From contig CALFSX010000062.1 of NCBI GenBank assembly GCA_937916515.1, positions 1-64,000 on the forward strand: a stretch of 64,000 bases of DNA, read 5' to 3'. Source of the stretch: an uncultured Planctomycetaceae bacterium. Lineage in GTDB: Bacteria > Planctomycetota > Planctomycetia > Planctomycetales > Planctomycetaceae. Positions 57,760 to 64,000 of this stretch are shown here, piece by piece. A program made the translations under genes and the position numbers. Numbering within the stretch: the first letter of the stretch is position 1; the number at the start of each line of letters is the position of its first letter. Below the pieces are notes generated by a model. That model did no database searches. It worked only from the letters and a program-made list of their open reading frames with translations, and was not told the origin of the DNA.

Positions 57760-58638
57760 TCAGGAATTCTGGAACAGACGCGCAAGTACATCGGGAAGTG
57801 GCGAGCTAAACGTAAGGCGGTCGTTTGTTGTCGGATGAACGATCTGCAACTGTGAGGCGTGTAGTCCAAGCCTGCGAGCGGGATTTGTGACGGCTCCATA
57901 TTTGGGATCGCCGATGATCGGGCACCTTTCGTCGGCAAGGTGAACTCGAATTTGATTGCGGCGCCCGGTTTCCAGATCCAGTTCAATCAGCGCGTTCGTT
58001 TTCGTACGCTTCAGCACTCGATAATGAGTTATCGCCAGTCGTGTTCGTTCGCTGGCAGTGGTGCTGAAGACTTTGTACGGGCCACTTTCGTCAAGGTGTG
58101 ATTCAATTGTGCCGTGTTCAGCAATCGGCCCACCTTCAACAACTGCAAGGTACTGTTTTTTGGCCGTGTTCCAGTTGTTCTGCAGAGCCTGTTTTGCAGC
58201 TTCCGTCTTTGCGAAAACCATCAGCCCCGATGTTTCACGGTCCAGCCGGTGCACGATCCACACGCGTTCTTTGCTGTGCTTGTTTCCCTTTTTGACATAG
58301 TCGCTTAGATATGCATGAGCCGTTTTATCTCGTTCAGTTTCGCTGGCAATGCTAAGCAGGTTTTCGGGTTTGTCGATGACGATCAAAGTCGCGTCTTCGA
58401 AAACGATCGTCATTCCAGCCGGCAATCGACTGGCTGGCTGAGTTTGTCCTTTGCTGAGAACGGTCACGCAGTCGCCGATATGCAACGCATGATTTCCCTG
58501 GGTTACGGCGACGCCGTTCACCTGAATCGCACCATATTTCAGCCATTGGCGAACTTTGGTGCGTTTCACTTCCGGCAGACTGGCAAACAGAAATTCCAAC
58601 AGTGGAGAGGCCGAATTCACGGTTAATGGAGCTGTCAT
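57760..58638 (-). CDS. RluA-family 23S rRNA/tRNA pseudouridine synthase
   Basis: The 292-residue protein has an N-terminal S4 RNA-binding domain (about 20-75: RTKVRQWLKYGAIQVNGVAV) and an RluA-type pseudouridine synthase domain. The catalytic Asp lies in HRLDRETSGLMVFAK (about residue 132). Later family motifs include AITHYRVLKR, LETGRRNQIRVHLA and PIIGDPKYGAVTNPARRLGLHA. It isomerises uridine in rRNA or tRNA; which site cannot be told. It is a single-gene unit. Confidence 0.9.
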   Translation of the reverse strand: MTAPLTVNSASPLLEFLFASLPEVKRTKVRQWLKYGAIQVNGVAVTQGNHALHIGDCVTVLSKGQTQPASRLPAGMTIVFEDATLIVIDKPENLLSIASETERDKTAHAYLSDYVKKGNKHSKERVWIVHRLDRETSGLMVFAKTEAAKQALQNNWNTAKKQYLAVVEGGPIAEHGTIESHLDESGPYKVFSTTASERTRLAITHYRVLKRTKTNALIELDLETGRRNQIRVHLADERCPIIGDPKYGAVTNPARRLGLHASQLQIVHPTTNDRLTFSSPLPDVLARLFQNS

Positions 58639-58901
58639 GAAATTATTTGGTTTGCTTACGTTGTAACTCTGGTTTGATACTGATTTCGGCGATCAATGGT
58701 GCTTGCTCTTTATCGAGCGTATCTGAAACACTGAGCGTTTACGACTGATTGGTTTACAGATTTCTGTTACCTGGTGGGGCTGTGGTGTTGAAACGAGGTG
58801 TCGTGGTGAAGCGACTGTTACAATTCTGATTCCACTAAGATTCAAATTTTTAATTAGCCGTCAAAGGATGTCTGTGTTTCGACCGTGTTTCCGGCGTTCT
58901 G

Positions 58902-59108
58902 CGCCACTGGGGCAAGGGCGAAGCTCTTGTTTCGTAGCGACAACGGAGCGTCTCGGCGGTTGGTACGTCCCATGTCTTTTCGCGATCTACGCCACTGGGT
59001 CAAGGGCGATGCCCTTGTTTCCTAGCGGCAACGGAGCGTCTCGGCGGTTGGTACGTCCCACGTCTTTTCGCGATCTACGCCACTGGGTCAAGGGCGAAGC
59101 TCTTGTTA
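58902..59108 (+). repeat. 88-bp tandem repeat array, about 2.3 units (direct copy)
   Basis: The phrase CGCCACTGGGTCAAGGGCGA or close variants begins at 58902, 58990 and 59078, an exact 88-bp period. Each full unit also contains AACGGAGCGTCTCGGCGGTT and a GTACGTCCCA segment. The third unit breaks off at about 59106, right where the next gene's Shine-Dalgarno (TTAGGGG) begins. The same family is found inverted at 23-198 and decayed at 26467-26565. An open frame across the array (58868-59122) is a product of the repeat. The flanking 58639-58901 stretch holds no gene that I can see. Confidence 0.85.
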
Positions 59109-59118
59109 GGGGTTCACT

Positions 59119-60483
59119 GTGAACATTATTCGTTATGCATCGGTGTTGTTCTTTTTTGCCATGTTGGTTCAGGATGTCCGTGCGATTGACTGTTGTCGAA
59201 TCAATATTATCGATGCCGAAAACGGATGGCCCGTGCCATTGGTTGAACTCAGGACGACTCACAACATGCGATTCGTTTCTGACAATGCCGGTGTGATTGC
59301 GTTTGACTTGCCGGAATTGATGAACGTTCAAACGTGGTTTACGGTGGAAGGGCACGGGTATGGAGTGCCGGCGGATGGCTTTGGATTTCGCGGTGTTAAA
59401 CTTGTACCTGTTCCGGGGAAAGATCTAACCGTCAAGGTTCGTCGAGAGTTACCGGCGAAGCGTTTGGGGAGAATTACGGGTGGCGGGATTTTTGGTGAAA
59501 GTCAGAAACTGGGGCTGCAGCAGGACTGGTCAGAACAGGGGATTCTTGGCTGTGATTCTGTACAGAACGCTGTTCACAACGGTCGACTATTCTGGGCCTG
59601 GGGAGACACTGTGCTGCCAGGGTATCCTCTTGGCCGGTTTCAGATGATTGGTGCATCAACGGGCATTCAGCCGCTTGCGTCCTTTGAACCTCCCGTTCGT
59701 TTGCGGTTTGATTACTTCACGGACGAAGCAAAAGTCGTCCGGAATATCGCGTCAATGCCGGGTAACGGACCAACGTGGCTGGATGGTTTTGCAAGTCTGC
59801 CAGATAAAACCGGCACACAGCGACTGGTCGCAACTTACTCGAAAATTAAGGCGCCTTTGGATGCTTATGAAGTTGGACTGTGTACGTGGAATGAGCAAAC
59901 ACAGGTTTTCGATCAAAAGCTGGTGGTTTGGAAGCGAAGCGATGCTGATCCCGCGCCGCCCGTCATTCCTCACGGTCATTCGGTTTTGTGGAAGGACGAA
60001 ACCGGAAAGTTATGGGCGTTGTTCGGAGATCCTTTTCCTGATGTGAAATTTTCTGCAACCTATGAAGATTGGTTGGCACCTGACAGCTGGCAGGTTGTTG
60101 ATTCACGGAAATCTGTTGCATCGCAAGACAATGGTGAGCAGGTGAAGCCTCACCGCGGAGCAATTGCATGGAATGCGTATCGCAAAAAGTGGGTAACGAT
60201 TTTTACACAATTTCACGGCACGAAATCACTGTTGGGAGAAATCTGGTATGCGGAAGCAGATTCACCCTTTGGTCCGTGGACGAACGCCATCAAGGTTGTG
60301 ACGCATTCGAAGTACACGTTTTACAATCCACAGTTGCACACGGAATTCACCGTTGCAGATTCGCCCATACTTTTGTTTGAAGCAACCTACACGCACACGT
60401 TTTCGGCAACATCGGAACCGACTCCCAGACACGACTACAATCAGATTTTGTATCGGCTTGATCTGGATAAGCTTCATCAGTGA
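59119..60483 (+). CDS. Secreted beta-propeller-like protein of unknown function
   Basis: The 454-residue protein starts at GTG, seven bases after TTAGGGG, with a signal peptide (YASVLFFFAMLVQDVRA). A Fn3/carboxypeptidase-regulatory-like domain comes first (about 25-100: CCRINIIDAENGWPVPLVEL, DNAGVIAFDLPE). A propeller of glycosidase/DUF4185 look follows: NGRLFWAWGDTVLPGYPLG, HGHSVLWKDETGKLWALFGDP, AIAWNAYRKKWVTIFTQF, IWYAEADSPFGPWTNA. Such modules occur in enzymes acting on glycans, but the catalytic acidic residues cannot be assigned with confidence. The gene begins immediately after a repeat array, so its control region is repeat-derived. Confidence 0.75.
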   Translation: MNIIRYASVLFFFAMLVQDVRAIDCCRINIIDAENGWPVPLVELRTTHNMRFVSDNAGVIAFDLPELMNVQTWFTVEGHGYGVPADGFGFRGVKLVPVPGKDLTVKVRRELPAKRLGRITGGGIFGESQKLGLQQDWSEQGILGCDSVQNAVHNGRLFWAWGDTVLPGYPLGRFQMIGASTGIQPLASFEPPVRLRFDYFTDEAKVVRNIASMPGNGPTWLDGFASLPDKTGTQRLVATYSKIKAPLDAYEVGLCTWNEQTQVFDQKLVVWKRSDADPAPPVIPHGHSVLWKDETGKLWALFGDPFPDVKFSATYEDWLAPDSWQVVDSRKSVASQDNGEQVKPHRGAIAWNAYRKKWVTIFTQFHGTKSLLGEIWYAEADSPFGPWTNAIKVVTHSKYTFYNPQLHTEFTVADSPILLFEATYTHTFSATSEPTPRHDYNQILYRLDLDKLHQ

Positions 60484-60632
60484 CGGCTGTAGACGGTTGA
60501 AATCAGATGATGCTGGACGTCGAACGTTTGCTTCGCAATGATCTACAGCGTGTGATCGATATTAAGACGTTGCCTTAAGGCAGCGTTCTGATGCATCGCA
60601 ATCCTGGAACTCTAATATAGGCGAACTTACAG

Positions 60633-61733
60633 ATGAAAAGATCTTCTCTGCTGATTTTACTTTTGTTGTTTGCACTTCCCCCAACAGCGACTTCGATGGC
60701 TCAGGTTGCGAGTGACGGAATCAGCCTGAAGCGGGCGACACCGGAGTCAATGGGAGTTTCTTCCGCCGGTATAAGAGAATTCATCGAAGCTGCCGACAGG
60801 ACCGTTGATTCGATGCACAGTTTTATGCTGGTCCGACATGGGCAGGTTGTCGCTGAGGCGTGGTGGGCGCCTGAAACACCCGACAAACAGCATATTCTTT
60901 GGTCGCTTAGTAAAAGCTTCACATCGACAGCCGTTGGGTTTGCCGTAACCGAAGGCAAATTGAGTGTTGACGACACAGTGTTGCAGTTCTTCCCGGATGA
61001 CGTTCCAACTGATGTGTCGAATAATCTGAAGTCGATGCGAATCAGAGATCTGTTGACGATGTCCACTGGACATCAGGATGAAGTGAATCTGGCCAAAGAA
61101 ACAAACTGGGTGAAGGCTTTTCTGGCTCACCCTGTTCCTCACAAGCCAGGAACTCATTTTCGATATAACACGCCTGCAACTTTTATGTTGTCTGCCATCG
61201 TTCAAAAAGTGACCGGGCAAACAGTGCTGGAATATTTGACTCCACGTTTGTTTGAACCGCTAGGGATTAAGGCCCCCAAGTGGGACACGAATCCTCAAGG
61301 GATCTCAATCGGCGGTTACGGTCTGTTCGTTCGTACAGAAGATATTGCCCGATTCGGACTGCTTTATCAGCAGCAAGGCCAGTGGAACGGCAAACAGATC
61401 CTGCCAGCGGAATGGGTGCAGTTGGCAACTTCCAGGCAGGTGTCGAATGGCAGTGATCCGTCACGAGACTGGGATCAGGGTTACGGCTTTCAGTTCTGGC
61501 GCTGTCGGCATGGCGCATTTCGAGGCGACGGTAAAGACGGTCAGTTTTGTATCGTGCTGCCGGAACAGGATGCTGTGATTGCAATTACGGCGAATACTCG
61601 AGACATGCAGGGCGAGCTTAACGTTGTCTGGGATAAGTTATTGCCCGCGTTTCACGGTGAAGCACTGCCGGAAAATCCGGCGGAAGTGGAGCGATTGAAC
61701 GCGTTGATTAGTGGCTTGAAAGCAACTCGGTAG
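60633..61733 (+). CDS. Exported class C serine hydrolase
   Basis: The 366-residue protein has a signal peptide (about 1-23) and a beta-lactamase/PBP-like (class C) fold. The SxxK motif is SLSK with Ser91 and Lys94. A YxN-type motif follows as RYNTPATF (about residue 178). The third motif is not a clear KTG; an HG in RCRHGAFRGDG is the best candidate. Family members act as esterases, DD-peptidases or lactamases in the periplasm. No ampR-like regulator is present, so antibiotic resistance is not implied. It ends 56 bp before the convergent cytochrome gene, with a hairpin between. Confidence 0.85.
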   Translation: MKRSSLLILLLLFALPPTATSMAQVASDGISLKRATPESMGVSSAGIREFIEAADRTVDSMHSFMLVRHGQVVAEAWWAPETPDKQHILWSLSKSFTSTAVGFAVTEGKLSVDDTVLQFFPDDVPTDVSNNLKSMRIRDLLTMSTGHQDEVNLAKETNWVKAFLAHPVPHKPGTHFRYNTPATFMLSAIVQKVTGQTVLEYLTPRLFEPLGIKAPKWDTNPQGISIGGYGLFVRTEDIARFGLLYQQQGQWNGKQILPAEWVQLATSRQVSNGSDPSRDWDQGYGFQFWRCRHGAFRGDGKDGQFCIVLPEQDAVIAITANTRDMQGELNVVWDKLLPAFHGEALPENPAEVERLNALISGLKATR

Positions 61734-61747
61734 GTTAAACGTTTCAG

Positions 61748-61790
61748 GTTAACAGCCAGCTCGACCAGGCTGCTGGTGCTGGCTGTTAAC
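61748..61790. terminator. Strong hairpin between convergent genes
   Basis: GTTAACAGCCAGC (61748-61760) is perfectly complementary to GCTGGCTGTTAAC (61778-61790), with a 17-base loop. It touches the stop codon of the cytochrome gene at 61790. No T-run follows on either strand, so it may be a bidirectional terminator or an RNA-stabilising structure. Confidence 0.7.
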
Positions 61791-62923
61791 TATTCTTCTG
61801 GCGGCTTACGTAACGTCATCACGTATTCCACGATATCGATCAGTTCAGTCACTGTCAGCTGCTTTTGGAGATCCTGCGGCATCATTGAGATTTTCTGTTT
61901 TTCGAATTCCTCAACGTTTTGCCTGCTGAATTTCTTGTCAAGGCCTTCCTGAGTACGCAGTGTAATTGCGTCGTCGGTTTCGCTGACCAGCAGGCCGACC
62001 ACGACCAGGCCGTTGTCGGTAACTAACGCATAACTTTCATAGTTGTGGCTGATCGCAGCGCTGGGGTCAAGAATTGATACATAGACCGCTTCCCGCGAAA
62101 GCTTGCTGCCGATTTCTGACAGGTCGGGGCCAACCTCTTTGCCTTCACCCTTCACTTTGTGACAGTTGATGCACATGTTGGTTTTGCGAAAAGCGATGGC
62201 TCCGGCAACTGGATCTCCCCTGCGTTGAATAAGTTCGGCGATCGGTGGCAGGGGCTGCGCGTCAGCTGTGGCAGGAAGCTGAAGGTGCTTTGCTGCCTCT
62301 GCTTTGATGGCGGGATCACTTGATGATAACAGTACATTCGCAGCCGCAAACTTCAGATCATCCGCAAGCTTTCCTGACACAACAAGCGTAAGAACGCTTT
62401 TTTGACCATTCACACTGCGACTTAATGCGCTAACAGCTGCGGTTCGCACGGCCAGTGGTGACTTGGTAGACGCAACCACTGGCAATAAGATCGCTTCCGT
62501 TCGCTCTGCAGCAACATGGCCGATCAGGGTGACCGCGGCCACGGATGTTTTTTCATCACCCGATTTGATGGCGGCTTCCAGTGTTGATCCCGCATTCATT
62601 AAAAACAAAAGCTCGGCACCGCGGACTCCGCTGGTTTCCGTTGAATGTTGAAGACTGAATCTGGCAAGGTCTTCTGTGATCTCCTGTGGTTTGAAGCGTT
62701 CAATTAACGTGAAGTACTGATCACTGCCGGGATCTGCTTTCAGATATCGCAGGACGGCCTCTTTTGCCCTGGTTGACGATTCAAGATCAAAGCTCTTCAG
62801 TCGCAGAACTGTTTCAACGACAAGTTTGTCTTTGGGGTTTACTTGTGGCGCAGGCTCATCTGCAAATATGAGCGGTCGTACCGACAAGATGATGGCCAAA
62901 GTTGCCAGGGTTTTCGTCGACAT
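61790..62923 (-). CDS. Exported c-type cytochrome with HEAT-like repeats
   Basis: The 377-residue protein has a signal peptide (MSTKTLATLAIILSV...FADEP), HEAT-like helices between about residues 60 and 240 (VAAVTLIGHVAAERTEAILL, AVRTAAVSALSRSV, AANVLLSSSDPAIKAEAAKH), and a C-terminal heme domain with CINCHKVKGEGKEVGPDLS. It ends with ILDPSAAISHNYESYALVT and the QDLQKQLTVTELIDIVEYV helix. This is the C-terminal module of planctomycete membrane-bound dehydrogenases, here as a separate gene. The upstream dehydrogenase gene ends without a heme domain, so the two proteins may be split halves of one complex. The ATG at 62923 is preferred to the one at 62956. Confidence 0.85.
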   Translation of the reverse strand: MSTKTLATLAIILSVRPLIFADEPAPQVNPKDKLVVETVLRLKSFDLESSTRAKEAVLRYLKADPGSDQYFTLIERFKPQEITEDLARFSLQHSTETSGVRGAELLFLMNAGSTLEAAIKSGDEKTSVAAVTLIGHVAAERTEAILLPVVASTKSPLAVRTAAVSALSRSVNGQKSVLTLVVSGKLADDLKFAAANVLLSSSDPAIKAEAAKHLQLPATADAQPLPPIAELIQRRGDPVAGAIAFRKTNMCINCHKVKGEGKEVGPDLSEIGSKLSREAVYVSILDPSAAISHNYESYALVTDNGLVVVGLLVSETDDAITLRTQEGLDKKFSRQNVEEFEKQKISMMPQDLQKQLTVTELIDIVEYVMTLRKPPEE

Positions 62924-62972
62924 TGGTGTTTTTGCTGTGGGGGAGAAACGGTTCATTGCAGCTTCATAAAAG

Positions 62973-63013
62973 AAAAACCTTCCGCCTGCGTGGATATTCC
63001 TGCAGGCGGAAGG
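62973..63013 (-). terminator. Rho-independent terminator of the dehydrogenase gene
   Basis: CCTTCCGCCTGC (62978-62989) pairs perfectly with GCAGGCGGAAGG (63002-63013). The preceding run of A (62973-62977) becomes UUUUU in minus-strand RNA. It separates the dehydrogenase-like gene from the downstream heme/HEAT gene. Confidence 0.88.
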
Positions 63014-63043
63014 CTGTGGTTGAACGCCATGGCAGGCGTTTGT

Positions 63044-64000
63044 TTATAGTCCCAACAGACTGTTGAGTGCAGCATCCTTTTTGGCGCCTTCATGAAAATC
63101 GAATGCTCGCATGAAGTGGTCGTGCTGTGCTTCCGGAGTTTTTGGATCCTGAAGGATCTTTACCAGAAAATCGGCAGCGTCGCCTGCGCGACTTCGCCAA
63201 ATGATGTCCTGTCCAGCGGCAGTGTTCCAATTGGTGCCAACCAATTGTTTCCATGCAGCAAAGCACGCGTCTTCGTTTCCGCCAGCTCCAATGCCCAGTG
63301 CTTCAAGATACCAGCGGTCTTTGCCGTCGTGTTGGATTGCCAGTTGAGCCCAAAGTTGTGGGGCATCCGAAGACTTGCTGTGACGAAGTGCGACGGCAAG
63401 TTCGCGTCGAACCTGAGCGGATTTATCGTGCACCAGTGGAGTGACAAATTCAGTGATGTTCAGGTTTAGCTGGCGAGCAAGGCGAATGCCCACGATGCGA
63501 ATGTTCGCATCGTCGTCTGCAATCGCTTGTGCGACCGTCTTGTTGCCACGTCCAGGGATTTTACCAAGCAGCCATAGTGCTCGAGCTTTGTAAATTGGAT
63601 TGTCAGAAGACGCCAGTTTCTGCAGTTTGGCTTCAGCTTGTTCGCCCATGTTGTGCAGTGACTGCCACGCAAGGTAACGAGTTGCATAGTTGGGGTTCTT
63701 GAGAGCTTCAATGGCTCCCGCAGTTGTGGAAAAGTCGAACCGGGGAACGTCATACTTTCCGCTGTGTGCGTTGGGTGTGATGCGGAACAAGCGTCCTCGA
63801 TCAAGATCTCCCATTCCATGTCCCCCGACTCCTGGGTCGTACCAGTCTGCGATGATTAACGAACCGTCAGGTGCAACCTTGACATCTGATGGTCTGAACC
63901 ACTTATCTTGACTGCCAGTCAGGATGTTGCGGATCTCAGCCTTATAGCCAGCTTTGTCGTTGCTTGTTATGTAAGCTCGGCAGACGTTCGGGCCTGCATC
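63044..64000 (-). CDS. PVC-type membrane-bound dehydrogenase-like protein, 5' end outside the window
   Basis: The frame is open through the window edge at 64000, giving at least 318 residues of C-terminal part. The end of a propeller is visible (QDKWFRPSDVKVAPDGSL, then IIADWYDPGVGGHGMGDLDR, then GRLFRITP). HEAT-like helices follow (AIEALKNPNYATRYLAWQSL, AQVRRELAVALRH). In relatives, a heme c domain follows the HEAT part; here it is missing and appears as the next gene (61790-62923). The true start lies beyond the window. It ends 31 bp before a strong terminator. Confidence 0.85.
   Translation of the reverse strand, partial: DAGPNVCRAYITSNDKAGYKAEIRNILTGSQDKWFRPSDVKVAPDGSLIIADWYDPGVGGHGMGDLDRGRLFRITPNAHSGKYDVPRFDFSTTAGAIEALKNPNYATRYLAWQSLHNMGEQAEAKLQKLASSDNPIYKARALWLLGKIPGRGNKTVAQAIADDDANIRIVGIRLARQLNLNITEFVTPLVHDKSAQVRRELAVALRHSKSSDAPQLWAQLAIQHDGKDRWYLEALGIGAGGNEDACFAAWKQLVGTNWNTAAGQDIIWRSRAGDAADFLVKILQDPKTPEAQHDHFMRAFDFHEGAKKDAALNSLLGL

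Noticed and set aside
58868..59122. Open frame of 84 residues across the 88-bp repeats
   Set aside because: It is made entirely of repeat units and has no protein-like features beyond the periodicity of the DNA.
60633..61733. Idea that the class C serine hydrolase is a resistance beta-lactamase
   Set aside because: There is no clear KTG motif or AmpR-like regulator; the general serine hydrolase family fits better.

Overview
The window looks like chromosomal DNA of a planctomycete (class Planctomycetia). The strongest evidence is a set of families almost confined to this phylum: a DUF1501 protein beside an LamG/cytochrome/DUF1549/DUF1553 protein, large secreted proteins with planctomycete-type c-heme motifs, a DUF1080 domain fused to hemes, an orphan Ser/Thr kinase, and small lipoproteins of planctomycete type. 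Genus cannot be fixed from sequence alone. I see no rRNA, tRNA, CRISPR array, IS element or phage gene. Genes are loosely packed, with many 300-700 bp gaps and mostly short operons.

Layout. 0-5 kb: a GH13 glycosidase, then an SDR oxidoreductase and an arabinonate-type IlvD/Edd dehydratase (sugar acid catabolism). 5.5-8.5 kb: RtcB RNA ligase, a small lipoprotein and a nitrilase-family amidase. 8.5-15 kb: an envelope block with an integral membrane protein, a TPR/HEAT lipoprotein, a small Cys-rich lipoprotein and a Wza-like polysaccharide export lipoprotein that ends in a clear terminator, followed by a secreted SH3-like protein. 15-17.5 kb: a nucleoside-transporter-like MFS protein preceded by a long hairpin that buries its ribosome binding site, and an orphan pilin-like small protein. 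18-23 kb: a secreted beta-propeller protein and a 1201-residue five-heme DUF1080/PA14 protein.

23.5-30 kb: uppS-cdsA (lipid precursors), a one-TM protein, an exported archaemetzincin, a ZnuA-like lipoprotein lacking the usual metal histidines, and a 2-hydroxyacid dehydrogenase. 30-36 kb: membrane protein, anti-sigma-like zinc protein, double GNAT, LOG-family hydrolase, NagA and a kinase with a degenerate receiver domain. 36-42 kb: an SbcC/YhaN-like ATPase with two C-terminal DUF4332-like modules, paired with an SbcD/YhaO-like protein whose nuclease motifs are lost, then a FliA/WhiG-type sigma factor and a membrane C39-like protein.

43-52 kb: the DUF1501/DUF1553 pair, two small conserved-looking proteins (one only 53 aa), and an L-fuconate dehydratase with an HpcH/HpaI aldolase, which together make a plausible deoxysugar acid route. 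52-58.6 kb: MsbA-like ABC exporter, membrane HhH protein, BioB, Apt and an RluA-type pseudouridine synthase. 59-64 kb: a secreted propeller protein, a class C serine hydrolase, a HEAT/cytochrome c protein and the 3' part of a PVC-type membrane-bound dehydrogenase running off the window.

An 88-bp tandem repeat family occurs near both ends in opposite orientation (23-198 and 58902-59108), with a decayed inverted pair at about 26.5 kb that overlaps the end of a gene. The most unusual items are the ATPase/pseudo-nuclease pair, the hairpin at 15087-15180, the repeat family, the secreted archaemetzincin and the heme/DUF1080/PA14 fusion.
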